The notes: generated from the sequence alone by a model not told the origin. Counted from the first letter of the stretch, positions 1 through 12,094 are shown. The stretch: 64,000 nucleotides of DNA from Paragonimus skrjabini miyazakii (GCA_014338405.1 JTDE01021410.1:28900-92899), one strand, 5' to 3'. Made by a program: numbers and translations.

Positions 1-761
1 GGCAGCGAAACCTGGCCACTCAGAGTAGAAGACTTGAACCGTCTTCAGGTGTTTGACCACGGATGTCTGCGTTCAGTCGCTCCTGTCGGGTCGCACCAGC
101 GAGTAAGCAACGAGGAGGTTAGGAAGCGGGTGTTTGGCTCTGATTGTCAAACGAGTTCTTTCGTTCAGTCCTTACACTTGCACAGACTTAGATGGTCATG
201 TCATTTACCAAGGATGCCAGCTAGTCGTCTGCCACACCGAGCACTGTTTGCCGACGCTGCGGTCGATTGGCGCAAGGTGCGAAGTGGACAGATGATGACC
301 CGGCGTAGATAAGTGAAATCGTTCACCAAGGGGGCTGACCACTGTGGATCGGGTTCGTCCCCCAGGCTGGGGACCTCGTGACTCATAGAGTCGGTGGTTG
401 GAAACTTTAGGTGAGACAGTGGCTAGTCGGGCTCAATGGTGTGAATGTTGTCGTTGTTTGGTCGAGTTGTCTGTAAAGTAAATGCACTTAATGACGCGCG
501 GCGGTAAAAGCCGTAAGGAAGCTGTCTTGCTGATGACGCCTTACTTTCACTTATAACTCGTTTGTTTGTTTGCAAGGTGTAGGCGCCTTGACGTTGTATG
601 GTTGAGTGTAGACCTAGCCATTTTTTAGTGGTTAGGTCCCCTTCCCTTCCCTTTTTTTCTTCTCTCTTCCTATACAGGGTTTGCTTTTTCTTCGTGGTTG
701 TGTAGCAGTTAAGCATCAATCTGAACCACTGATGTCTTGCTGTCTATGATGATGATGATGT
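1..761 (+). mobile_element. LINE family B, 3' end (cut by window edge)
   Basis: The first 312 bases read in one frame as the C-terminal part of a non-LTR retrotransposon protein: GSETWPL at the very start, then VFDHGCLRS, RVSNEEVRKRVFG and a LHRLRW..LPRMP..RLPHRALF block. After the stop, another frame continues with PPGWGPRD and RWLETLGE to about 450, so there is at least one frameshift and an internal stop. A non-coding tail follows and ends in a short ATG/TGA repeat at about 745-761, the kind of simple-repeat 3' end used by several LINE clades. The endonuclease and RT lie upstream, outside the window. The family assignment rests on recalled trematode LINE proteins; the clade is not assigned. 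Confidence 0.8.
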
Positions 762-1204
762 GACCTAGTAGGTTCTTCAATTTGATGATGACCTGTGACA
801 CTCGTATTTGCGATCATTAAGTCCGGTTGCTTCTTATGTTCTCAAAAGTCGCTTGTGATGTGCAGTTATGCGCTTTTGTGTACTGTATACCTGGAGCATT
901 GGTCATCCTTGCATTTGTATTCGTAAGTCTACCAGATATTTGAAGTTTTGAACTACCTGTCTTACCTTTAGTGCGTGCTGATTCCTCGCTTTAGAAAGGC
1001 TTAGGATTCACCTTCAGCTTTTGAAGAAATCCGTGTTAGTAGCATAACCGATCCCGCCTTACATCGTGCGATTGAATTTCACGACATATTCATCAAATGC
1101 TAATTGAATCCATTCTAATTGGTACCTGTTCTGTAATGAATGTTTCACTGTGGTCCGACATTTAGTTCTATCCTTTTGGCATCAGTTTTTACTTCTTCGG
1201 AGAC
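762..1204. other. Spacer between two LINE B fragments
   Basis: No reading frame, RNA gene or repeat recognised here. It separates two fragments of the same LINE family that lie in the same orientation. Confidence 0.4.
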
Positions 1205-1845
1205 CAACAGTTGGGTGAAACCACACAATGCGTTGTGGTTCAGAAACCTGGCCTGTTCACAAGGAAGATGTCAACAGGCCTGGTGTGTTTGACCATCGCT
1301 GTCCCCGCCAATTAGCGCTCATTAAATGGCCTGATCATGTGAGCAATATGGCAGTTCGCCGGCTCGTGTTCCGGAACGTTCGGGATGCGCGGTCAGTTGG
1401 CGAACTAATCACGGTGCACAGCTTGCGATGGTTGGGTCACGTACTCCGTATGCCATCTGATCGTTTACCGTACAGGGCATTATATACTGAGACCACCAAC
1501 AGTTGGGTAAAACCGCGTGGCGATCAAGCAACAACGTGGTCACGAAATATGAAGACCCTAACTGCTCCAGTGAGCAAAGTGAGTTGGTGCTGCCTACCTG
1601 GATGGGGTCGTCGCGATCACCCAAACTGCTGGTTAGAGACGCTATCCGAGATGGCGATGTGTCGCAGTCAATGGCCTACTTGTATCCATACCATTTCTGG
1701 TTCTTCCGCTTAGTCTTCTTTCAATTATTTTCAACCTTCTTAGTAGCGTTTTCTTCTAGGATATTCCACGTCACTGTTGAGGTGAGCGGAGGCCCGAGCC
1801 ACCGTCTGATCAGGCTCGTGGCTGCTATGATGATGATGACTTCTG
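1205..1845 (+). mobile_element. LINE family B, second 3' fragment
   Basis: Bases 1228-1713 encode 161 residues collinear with the fragment at the window start: CGSETWPVHKEDV, VFDHRCP, a HSLRWLGHVLRMPSDRLPYR block, then LPGWGRRDHP and WLETLSEMA. This stretch is open through to its stop, so it is less damaged than the first copy. The 3' sequence ends in ATGATGATGATGA at about 1827-1840, matching the tail type of the other copy. The 5' side is truncated abruptly at about 1205, as expected for incomplete reverse transcription. Endonuclease and RT domains are absent, so it cannot act alone. Confidence 0.85.
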
Positions 1846-3853
1846 GGAAACTTCACGGGAACATGGGTGTTAACCGTATCAGAGATTTCTTCAACGATGA
1901 CTAAGGTTGATCTATCCCCGGTGTACTGATTGACCTGGACTATCTTTATCGCTAGGAAGGCATGTAGAATCAGTCAGGATCCACGGCTATACGCAGTCTT
2001 TTGGGACAGCTGTAAACCTCTTGATTCGATCAGAACATTACAGAACATTGAAAGTTTACTCGGATAAACTGGTTCTGTACATAAACGAGTAACGGTTGGC
2101 AAATTATAAAACATACAACCAAGTGAACTCTGTGTACAGAACTTAACCGTCAGCAAGTTTCAGTTAATAATGCGATGGCGTAAACAATTCCATGAAGCAG
2201 CATAAGATAAAAAGGGAATTCAAGTAGGAGTTCGTAGTATTAATTTAGAATGTTACGTGTAACATTGTGAGTTTTCAATATAATCAGCACATGGGAATAC
2301 ATCTAAAGGACTTAAAATACGATAGTCTGACTAACTGGGTTTACGTATAGGATCAGTTGCGATTAACGTTGTGCAGGTCCTCGGCCGTGGGTGGGTAGCG
2401 GGGCGGTAACGTCACAGGGCCAGATGTGAAGGTTCGGTTGTTCGAGCGTTTCGACGGACGTTTTGCCGTCGCACTCTCATTTTCATTCGTAGTAATCCGA
2501 ACACAAGTCTCATTGATTCTGGCCAGAATGAACGAGGCAAATGTCCCGCGATTATGTTCACCCCGTTAGGGAGGATGTAATCAAAACCATATGTTTCTTG
2601 ACTCACTCGCCATCTGCTATGCTCTTGGACGTGCTGAAGTTCGGCTTCCATTACTGCCTCGAAAGTGTTTCAGCATTAATTACACTGGCTTATGTAACAT
2701 GAATATAATATTCTGCGCTGGGCATTACGCAGGGCTCTGATTGCTTCCTAACACGATCTGTAGATCACACCAATCAGGCAAGTCTGTTTTGGATCGATGT
2801 TAACTACACAGCAGACTTACCCAGGAGGATCTGGTAGCATACTACCACAAATGCATGTGGTTTCTCGGTGCGAACCTCAATAAAACGCTACATCACCTCG
2901 TTTGCCGATTTTTCGCTCACTTTGAAGCATTGTCATACCAGGATTGGGCACTTCTTCGTCCCGCGTTTTCTCTTAGCGCCAGGTCTTCATGATGCTGACT
3001 ATAAATGTCTTTTTTAGTCAAAAGGTTTCGAAGCTCGTTCAGTTTGTTGAAGAGTGAAGCCACACTAGTATAAACACGACACGAGAAAGCAACGTCACTA
3101 CTCACAGTAAGCGTACCGAATGTATCTGTTTGGAGAGATTCCGTCGACGAGAAAAAATGAGCCAACATCCTGTAGTACGTTCTGAGGCCACAATTCCCTT
3201 GTAAAATGGCGACCAATCAAGCTTGAATTCCTGAGCGGGGCCAGGCATATGCGTGGGGGTCACTCAGGACACTCTCAAGGGGTTATTCTGATAACCTGCA
3301 GTTGTCTCCATATGTATCTAGACTTTCCTGGTCTATTTCAAATTGAGCACCACCCGCATATAATCGCATTCATGTAAGCTCTTCTGAAAGCGTTCACTGG
3401 GCTCCAGTTTCACTCGATTTGTGGTATTCAGTTTCAACCAATCTAAATCTCTGAACATCGATCACTATTTTTCCTGGTTTTATCCCAATGGATAGCTGCA
3501 AGCTAGCGGTTGATTAAGTTGCATTCGTCTGTACTTTCATTTCTTCCGTTATATTAAGTTGCTCACACTAACCAGGGCGTCTTTATCTAGATCCTTAGAG
3601 AAGGTTTGCGCTAATGACAAGTAGGTCAAAGATACTGATAGGTGATTAGCAATCTCTGCGGGTTTAGATAGCGCACTGTTTGTATAACGAACGAAATCAG
3701 AGCTTTCTGGAACAGGTTTGTTATGTATAGTAATGCTGCGGCGCCTGCTTTATTAATTCTCTAGGCTTCATACAGTGGCTGCAGGCTTTGTCTGTTTGTG
3801 TCGGTTGGGCCGTATCTTTGTTTTATCTTCCGCTGTCATTTTATTGCGTCCGG

Positions 3854-3854
<1 letters not shown>
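1846..3854. other. No gene seen
   Basis: Non-coding by appearance. A 99-codon minus-strand frame at 2917-3216 has a stretch (SLFNKLNEL) faintly like hAT-family transposases, but the match is too short to annotate. Confidence 0.35.

Positions 3855-3889
<35 letters not shown>
3855..3889. repeat. (AT)n microsatellite
   Basis: About 35 bases of uninterrupted alternating A and T. It abuts the 3' end of a minus-strand Penelope-like fragment. Confidence 0.98.
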
Positions 3890-3890
<1 letters not shown>

Positions 3891-3891
<1 letters not shown>

Positions 3892-4680
3892 CGTATTAAA
3901 AGGGCAAACACTGAGTAGTGAACGATTTATTGTGACGTTTCAAATCCACACTAGGATCCGTTATCAAACAAATAAATTTGTTGGAATGAGATTATCCTGC
4001 CGCTTACCGTGTTCGCCTGTCTTCGCTCGTTTTTCATTCCAGTGTCAACGATGCTGACGTAGTGGCTGTCTATATCTACGTGTCGATTGAACGAATTCCG
4101 CGAATAGAGAGCCTACAGTACATCATCTTTGCCCGTGCGACCACTTTCGTATGGTCTATGTTGACCTCTGTCCGCGCAGTGGTGCCACAGTTGTGATTTA
4201 GGGTCGGCTGGTCGCATTGTTAGTTTGTGTTCGTGCACGCGTGTGCGAAGCTGTTTGCTTGTCTGTCCCACATGCTGTCGGTCACACCCTATCCATGGAA
4301 TGGCGTAGACTACGCCAGACTGTTCGTGTGGTTCTACACGATCCTTAGCGTTCACCAAAACTGAACAGAGGGTTGAGTTTGGTTTGTGTGATATTTGGAT
4401 GCCCAGTGGTTGGAGCATCCTTTGTGCTGCTTCAGGTGTGCCGTGAATATATGGCACTGTCATTCGCGTTTTGGGTTCTGTGCGTTCAGTTCTTATGAAA
4501 CCCTTGGCAGATGCCTTTATGAAACTGTTGGAGTGCTCATTAGAAGTGAACAGTTTGAACAGGTGATTTCGTTCTTGTCTTCCGAATTCAGTTGAACTAC
4601 AGTGCGTGTCTGCCTGTCGAAATAATGTTCGCACACAGCTTTTAAATTGACAGGCTGGATGATTGCTATCGAACCTGAGA

Positions 4681-4683
<3 letters not shown>
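3891..4683 (-). mobile_element. Penelope-like element fragment with GIY-YIG domain
   Basis: On the minus strand, 4680 down to 4113 reads as the C-terminal part of a Penelope-like retroelement: a linker with PYIHGTPEAAQRML, then a GIY-YIG nuclease-like segment EQSGVVYAIPW..CD..HVGQTSKQLRTRVHEHK and DPKSQLWHH. The usual second motif YVG/YIG reads HVG. The frame breaks near 4113 but recognisable coding continues in other frames to a DPSVDLKRHNKS segment at about 3955-3922. The RT domain is missing. Both ends abut TA microsatellites, which suggests insertion into a (TA)n target. Confidence 0.8.
3920..3975 (-). ncRNA. Degenerate hammerhead-ribozyme-like motif
   Basis: The minus strand contains GGATCCTAGTGTGGATTT directly followed by GAAACGTC, the second half being 3934-3941. 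Penelope-like elements are known to carry minimal hammerhead ribozymes near their ends with a CTGANGA core half and a GAAAC..GTC half with almost no helix III. Here the second half and cleavage triplet are intact, but the first half reads CTAGTGTG instead of CTGANGA, so catalysis is not expected. Identification is by position and partial core only. Confidence 0.35.

Positions 4684-4723
<40 letters not shown>
4684..4723. repeat. (TA)n microsatellite
   Basis: About 40 bases of alternating T and A at the 5' side of the minus-strand Penelope-like fragment, mirroring the one at its other end. Confidence 0.98.
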
Positions 4724-4727
<4 letters not shown>

Positions 4728-4745
4728 TAGTCGTTTAATAAACAT

Positions 4746-7700
4746 GCTTCTGGCGGCATCTGCAAAATTTACTTGTAATGATCCAGAAATAGGCTACCGG
4801 TCACATCCTGAAATCCATACTATCATGTTCTCTCACTGAGGGAACATCGAGAAAACCTTGTTTATTTGCACTCACATATGATGGAGTTCTATTCATTCGG
4901 GAACATATGCACATGTCCCATGCTGCTAGTCAATTATGTTGACTTCGTTATCGGTGGACATTGTAGGTAACCAGATCCAGTTAGCATCACGGCAACCAGC
5001 TGTATTCTAGCACCGACATATCACCACCTTATGTTTGTTGCTCGATGTTTTCAATCGATAAGGTTTCCCTTTACCGGTGACTCAAAATTGATACAACCCG
5101 GATTCACCACTCACAAATGATTGCCATTGACATTGCCCTATGAATCTCAGAAGGACTTTGATCGAGTCAAATAATTGCTGAGCTGAAATCCACTACTGAT
5201 GCCTTTCAACCTACTGTCAGAAGCGACGGCTGCTTGAGATGCATCGAACCATGCATTTCTAGCGGTCATTTTCTGTATTTTTCCCGTCGGAACACACGCG
5301 TCAGGTATCTACGGAAGTCCGTTGAAAGCAACCATAGACAGTTCGGAGAAGAGAGGTGATTATTTCGTCCTAAAGAGTTTCACAAAATGATCCAAAACCA
5401 TGTTTCCACACTGCTTGCCAAACACAAACCTATGCTCACAGTTTTCGACTACAAGAACAAACTTTCTTTACACTATACAAGTAGACTGGAGCTTCGAGCG
5501 AACATACCTCTCAGACACAACTTCGCTGCCGATCGCCACCGACGTGGTCAGAAAAGCGTTTGTTCGAACCACCTGATGCAAGGAGCGTCGTATGAAACGA
5601 CCCGATTCCCAAACCACAGCGATTTTTTTCTGTGTATGAACAATGCAGCTCAGTTTCACTTATCGGCGAATAAATCTTGTCTGTTGAACCCCTAGTGCTT
5701 CCATCAGAACTACGAGTCGGAGTACTAAAATGGTTCCAACTTGAACATTCCGAACTCCACCGGATGAAAACGCTCGCCCACAACTACTCACGTATCGACC
5801 TTCTAACTGGGAGGTTGGCTTAACAATCGTTAGTTAAATTAAATGTAATCCTAGTAATATCGGTCCGATTCCTAAGTTCATCATACACAATGCTGGTTAC
5901 GGGTAAATATACGCTTCCATCAGACATTGAATGTGTTGTTTTAGTGGAAACTGTTTCTTAGTCTCCTTGTGTTATATCGATTTATAAATAGCACAGCGTC
6001 GACATACCAGATTTTCGTACCACATAATTCACCGGTTGAGCACGCATCGTGACCCGGTGCTCTAAAATACAGACCACGTGTTCAACGAACAGTATTTAGC
6101 ATTCCTACTGGTGCGGGTATCAAAATCGATGGTTGTGTGAAATATGTATGTGATTGCAACGACGCATTAGGCGGCCTGGCATGTTCACCCAAACCGATGT
6201 GTATAAACATCTTGTTCACGAGCACATCCGATTGTTTCCTGCATCCGAATGGTGTTGCGGCGCGACTGCTTCGTTTTACATTGTTTTGTTCGCATTTGGT
6301 TGGTGTACTATTGGTACTATTAAGAACGGAAATCATTTGAAACCACAAAACCTTTTTTCTGTCACGGCTGTTATGACTAGCAACAGTTTACCACGTCGAC
6401 CCGATAGTCTACATCTTTGTGAACCCCTCTTACCGGTATAGAAAGATGATTACAGCGATATACACGATGTTCGTATGTACATGTTCCCTTGATGGACAGC
6501 CTGAAGTACACAGTAAGTGTACGGAACTTGTCAGTATTAGACCAGCTGCAATTCGTTACGGTTTGTTTCCTTTCTAACTGAATATGATAAGTTCCGTTCG
6601 TCTTTTTTTGTCGTCCCTTATTGGACCAATCTTTGTTTTGCACATCTCATTACACGGTCGACTAGTTCCTGCTTGTGTCCTCTCCCTAACTCTCACGCTC
6701 AAAACTTACTCATTAACGTTTATTGTTTCTTAGTGAATGATTATGATTCGTACCAAAAAATAGTTATTACCTACCAACTGGTTTGTATGTAAGCGATAGT
6801 GTTTTTGTATGACCTTAACCTATGGCTGTAGCCTAAACAAGTAAGCTCGCAAATGAAATTCTCCATACTAACCCGTCGACCAGTGGGTGTGTGCATGTCT
6901 TTGCACATCTGGGCTCAGTCAAGCCCCCTTTCTGCTCATAATATGAATAACACATGTTGCATATGTTGAATTCCTTTCATTCCACATCGGGTCTAACAGG
7001 TTCTTCTGATGTTCAGGCATTTAAGTCACAACACGTTTCCCTCAGCAAGTGTGCACGCATGCACATTCACGTGGTCTCATTATCAGCTTATTGATGCTAC
7101 GATTTTTATGTCACGATTTGATTTTGGAAATGGCTTTTCGAAACTTGATACATTTCATTTATATCGCAATTCCAACGCACCGCCCATCTGTGGCTTCGCG
7201 TTATCACGTGGTCGATTTGTATGTTTATCATGCTGATAAATGTATTACGTTTGCTCTGTGATGGATGGAAATTTAAGGTCTGTCAGACATGAGCGGTTAC
7301 TTCCGTCCTGTTTCTTAATAGATGTGATGTTTCCAGTAAACGGAAATCTTCAGATACAGTCCTCGTTAATCATTGGTTGACTTGCTAGCCAACTGTGGCG
7401 TTTGAGCAAGGTCGCAAACGACTATCTGTTTGGCTATAAACTTACTGGACTGCTCCGTATCAATCTCGAATCATTGAAACCGTCGACATTGCAAACTGAC
7501 TACCTGAAGTGCACAGTGTGTCCGTTTAGAGTAAAAGTTGTGTCCACCTGTCAATCATCCCCTATTTAAATCTTTCGTGTCACTTTCGACGCACATTAAA
7601 CCAATCGTCTAGTGAATGTGAGATTCTGCTCATTATCAGAGTATTGTCTGTCCATATTGCATTTGGACTATCTCCATGTGATGAGCATGCATCCGGTAAT

Positions 7701-9162
7701 GCATTGTGTTTAAGATTAAGTTTTAATTGGCGTCTACATAATTACATAGCTTGATCTTATCAGTAATTACCAACGCAAACTGTCCAACTGATAGACCATT
7801 TCTATTCGGTTAACGGGTTGTCAAAAAACGTCACGAACTACTAACCTATTATCTGTTATTTCAGTTGTCAGTGTACTTTTTACTTATTCAACTCTTGAGA
7901 ATCAATACTGTTTATCATTTTATAAGAGCTTAAATTAACCAACCAATTCGCCCCATTAAGACATCCGTTTTTACACGAAATATAGGCCTTGACAACACGC
8001 TGATGATGAAAGTGATATCAGAGAAAGTCACCTGCCTTAAAATTCGATCGCTTGAGGGCTACTTTGCTGTCCGCCTGATGACTCATTCTTCAGCTTGTAC
8101 CTGCAGATTGATTGGTTAGACTGGTCTTATATTGGCTACGCTGTAATTTCTATTTGTTTTACTGCAAAGTAACTTAAAGACTGTTATTTGGTGTGCACAA
8201 CCTATGAGGCGTCTGCATTTTACCTACCCCTCAACTGTTATCTCCTGGACTATCATCCCTATGCCTACACTCTTCACTCTTATTGTCTCTAAGACATGTA
8301 TTCTCAAAAAGTTATGTAGTTTATGACACGATGGTTATTGACTTGACAACTGCTGAATCTGGTCGCGAAGACATTCGTTTCTAGAGCTAACATCTACCAT
8401 GTTATCCTACTAGTTTTTAAATCGACATCCATTTAAGACCGGCTCTTCTCTTTCATGTCTGAATGCATCATAGATGAATAATGAGGGCAGAATTCGTGTC
8501 GGAAGTCTTTGTGTTACCTTACCTTAACGCTCTTCATATAGTCGATGGGCTAGTGGGTGCGAGTTGAGATTGAAGTTTGCCGGTTCGTATTACGTTCAGA
8601 CTTCTCCTCCGATGAATCGTAACGATAAAAACGCTATGCTTGGAATGTTGCTCTGAGGTAGTTCATTATGAAACATTTAAAAATTGGGGATTAGACAGAA
8701 ATTCTTACGATGTATCACATGGGTCTGCGCACAAGTTTGTTCCTTCTAATCCGTGATACCCTTACGCTTATGTACAGCCGTTTCCATAACCGATGATCAT
8801 GTGGTAGTTTCTGTGTATTTTACATTTCACAAGCACTATCCTCTACATAAGAAGTTGTTACTATGTTCACGTTGTTTCAGTTCAGCACTCGTGTTACTTT
8901 TTCTATAGACTGAAGGCGGCCTATTTACAGAATGTCCGGTCTTACAACTGCATTTGATAGAGTTAGTCGTGTAGTAAACTGTGGATGGGAACTTCACGTT
9001 TCAGCTCACCCACATAAGAGGCAGAAGTCACAATTTTCACACTTTACTTCCGCGATGACCCTACTTAGCTGTATTTTGTTATCATTTCATGCAATTGGCA
9101 ACTTATTCAATGTTCATCAAAGGCGGTCGCTTATCAATTGGTCGCGTCACTTTCGTTTTTAG
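4746..9162. other. Probable intron or 5' flank of the PP2A B gene
   Basis: No further B55 exon could be recognised by reading for the conserved WD-repeat text, so this may be one long intron or the missing exons may lie upstream of the window. Overlapping frames of 60-100 codons on both strands near 5400-5780 and 6080-6640 lack splice or homology support. Confidence 0.35.
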
Positions 9163-9298
9163 TTTGGGACCTAAATATGTCGAGACAGCCCGTGGAGACC
9201 TATTTGGTTCACGATTATTTCCGGACCAAGCTGTGCGCTTTGTACGAGAACGATTGCATCTTTGACAAATTCGAATGTCAGTGGTCACCAGATGACAG
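9163..9298 (+). CDS. PPP2R2: PP2A regulatory subunit B (B55), penultimate exon
   Basis: The 136-base exon completes a Val codon and then encodes WDLNMSRQPVETYLVHDYF, RTKLCALYENDCIFDKFE and CQWSPDD, closely matching a WD-repeat segment of the B55/PR55 subunit of protein phosphatase 2A (animal form WDLNMENRPVETY..). B55 is the seven-bladed WD40 propeller that directs the PP2A catalytic core to substrates. The acceptor TTTCGTTTTTAG ends at 9162 and the donor GTGAGT begins at 9299. The exon ends with AG, the first two bases of an Arg codon completed in the next exon, so the junction phase fits exactly. Upstream exons were not found. Confidence 0.93.
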
Positions 9299-10397
9299 GT
9301 GAGTTTATACGAAATTCAATGTATTCTCTGTCATTCATACAACTGAGTGGAAGGTGTCCGAAATGCTGTTAATTAATTGATTTCATAATTTACTTCAGTT
9401 GTAGGCCGGTTTATTTGGGTTCTGCTCTTCCGACAGAAGTTCTGACAGATGTTATGCCATTGGTGAACTGAATGTAAAACGTATCGAGCCACAGTATGAT
9501 TCGCAATTTATTTATGCTGCAGGAAACAAGTCACCACTTTTCCAGTAAGCCCGAAACAGCCCGATTATTAACTAATATACCATCTGGTGTTGGCCCCAGT
9601 TACCTCAAACTTTCCCACTTATGTTTGTCCTATTCGGTATATCATAAGTCTATGTCGGTCATCCATCAGCTTATTGTTCTTCTATATTCCCGATTAGTGC
9701 GATCTGTATCTGGCTATTGAAGAAAACTAGATTTTCGCACTAGTTATGATTGAAATCAAGCATGCTTGAAAATCCTAACTACATTTTCTAGGGTAGTCAG
9801 CCATTATAGACGCTGTTATTTTCGATAGCTGTTTGTGTGATAAGAATTCGTATCGAGTTTCCAAACCGCATTCTTGCGTCCAATATCAATGAATGTGCGT
9901 CTTTATATTTGTAAGCTGATGCTGTTATTGCCTTCTTTATGGTTTCTCCCAGTCACATGAGTTACGAGGTCGCAGTGGTCACGGACATTCATTCAACTGC
10001 GTAGCATTTTTTTGGTTTCATTTTGTTTCAATGGATTATTGGTTAACAAACTGGTTATCTTAAAATTCGGCATGAACACATGTAGGAGAGCTGCATATAC
10101 ACGTCATTACGACCTGACGCCTTTTTGCAATACACGTTTACCGTGATACATTGGAGTTTATGAGGATGTGATTGTTGACTGAATGCTCCTTCGAGAAACG
10201 GTGAGGAATGTTTGTCGCTCGATGAAGTGGAGGAATAAGGAGCCCTTTAGGTGCGTTATATGTTATTAGCTTGAGTTGTGTGCGGTTTGACATTACAGGG
10301 TGATCTGTGAATGTTCTAAGGTCGCCGCTTTGTATTCATTATCTTCAATGATCATTTTTTATTCTCACTTCAAAATCGATTGTTACACCTTTTCTAG
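9299..10397 (+). other. Intron of the PP2A B gene
   Basis: 1099 bases with GTGAGT donor and TTTTCTAG acceptor, splitting an Arg codon AG|G. A 74-codon frame at 9496-9720 lies inside it and has no support of its own. Confidence 0.9.
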
Positions 10398-10776
10398 GTA
10401 TATCATGACCGGCTCTTACAATAACCATTTTCGCGTGTTCGATCGTTTAACTCACGAAGATGTGTTGCTTGAAGCCTCGCGTGAAGTGATGGAAAGCTCA
10501 CCTTTGGGAAAACTTCGTCCCCGACAGGTGGTTTGCGGCGATGCCGTTCACTGGCCCGACGAAAAGATTAGCGTGGAGTCATTGGATTTTCAGCGTAAGT
10601 TACTGCACCTATCATGGCATCCTTCGGAAAACAGTGTGGCCTTGGCTGGTACCAGTACGCTTTATCTCATCGATTATTATACGGGTTCTGAAAACGGGAC
10701 TGCCAAGCCGGACCCACGTGATGTTGTCAATATGGACACAGTAGACGCGGCCGGTGACATCACGCCACATGTGTAA
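10398..10776 (+). CDS. PPP2R2: PP2A regulatory subunit B (B55), terminal exon
   Basis: Encodes the last propeller blades: YIMTGSYNNHFRVFDR, then LEASRE, a lineage-variable basic loop (KLRPRQVVCGD), EKISVESLDF, LLHLSWHPSENSVALA and STLYLIDYY. Vertebrate B55 ends a few residues after the equivalent of LYIF; this protein continues for about 30 more residues, rich in D and P (for example KPDPRDVVNMD), before TAA at 10774. The extension has no motif I recognise. The frame is open through the acceptor, and the join to the previous exon is in phase. No AATAAA was seen soon after the stop; an ATTAAA at 11716-11721 is the nearest variant noticed. Confidence 0.93.
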
Positions 10777-12094
10777 AACCAGATTGCTTGTTCGCATCTC
10801 ATGTTTTGACTGGCAACCTCAGCCGTCTTAATGTTCTGGTTGCCCTGTCCTCGCATTTCCGTCTACACTGTTTTATATTATTCTGTCCCCGATAAACCAG
10901 TGGCTCACGGCTAATGTCACTCATCTCGCGGGTTTGGTGTTTGTCTGTCTAAACACCTGTCCCGAATCTTCAGGACTTTTCTCTCATACATACACTATAT
11001 TTGTTTATTTAAATATAACCCTATCAGTTGGTCGAACCCCCATTTGTACAGCCGTTACCCTCCGCCGCACCAACTGCTGTCGTTCTGCTGTACTTATTGG
11101 ATTATTGAATGCCATGTTTCCCAGTTTTTTCTAATGTGCTTTGAGCTCACGCAGTCAGCTCTTTGTTCCCGTGATGTGTGTCTGTGCTCACGGGCTAATG
11201 TCTGTCTGTATTACTACCGAATGTTTTTCTGATTGAGATCAGTCTGCTCACTTGTTTTCCGGCGAATCGATTCCGTTCCGTTCCATTTACGGACCCGTGA
11301 CCAATTTTGTACGACCGCACACGTTCACACAAATCCTTTTTCTTATCGATTTTGAACACTACTACTACTATCCGAGTCGTTTTGTATATTGAACTCTGCT
11401 TGCTATTTTGTATAGGTTTCTGTTTAGTTTCTTCTAGTCTGACCACTTCTGTTTAACGTGGTCGTTTCGGAGTATTCTATCGAATATGTGGTATCTGTCT
11501 TTTTCTTTCACGGTTTTGTCCCGTTCCCAGATTCCGCTATTTTTTATTACCAGCTGATGATAGTATCTCGCCCTGTTCCCCCCTCCTAAGCGAGGGGGGG
11601 AAATGCACGTCTTATCCCACCGAAGTCACCAGACTGTTCTTCGCTAGTCAACGCAAGATTCATTCCAACTGCATGTATTTCTTTGGTACTTTGGTTTTCT
11701 GTAGATTTGTTTACTATTAAAACCCGTTTGATACATTAGCAGGTTAGACGGAATGGATGGGCTAAATTGTATACAGGAGGCCATTGATTAAGCAAACGCT
11801 TTCCATAGAAGCTAGTTTCTATTCGGCCCTGATTGCGTCAGAGACGTTTGTTTTTTCCCAACACTACCAAAGCTCATGTGAACTTGGTTTTTCTTTCATT
11901 GAAAAAGATTATTCAACATGTCATTTCGTATGATGAACTTCCTCGTTCTCTAGGTGGTGGATGGATTCTGTGCATACGCCCTCTCACAACACTGTTAATT
12001 CCATGATGATGAAAATCTGGCACCGGCGTCCGATAGAAACGAAGCTCGCTTGAGTTGAGTTACTCCCCAGTTTTTCTATATTGTCTCTTTTCAG
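10777..12094. other. 3' flank of PP2A B gene and upstream part of the next gene
   Basis: Pyrimidine-rich sequence, probably 3' UTR at first. Contains a C6/G7 hairpin at 11572-11600. A plausible acceptor CTCGTTCTCTAG ends at 11953 and is followed by about 14 open codons in phase with the exon at 12095, but no good donor was seen, so it is not annotated as an exon. Confidence 0.4.
11572..11600. repeat. GC-rich hairpin (TTCCCCCCTC / GAGGGGGGGAA)
   Basis: TTCCCCCCTC, a loop of about six bases, then GAGGGGGGGAA. The stem is about ten pairs with one bulged G. It may form a hairpin in RNA or a G-rich structure on the + strand. Function unknown. Confidence 0.7.

Noticed and set aside
2917..3216. Minus-strand frame faintly like a hAT/ZBED transposase (SLFNKLNEL)
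   Set aside because: Match is limited to about ten residues; no DDE-type or dimerisation block found.
5387..5783. Overlapping frames of 63-102 codons on both strands
   Set aside because: Three mutually overlapping frames with no motif or splice support.
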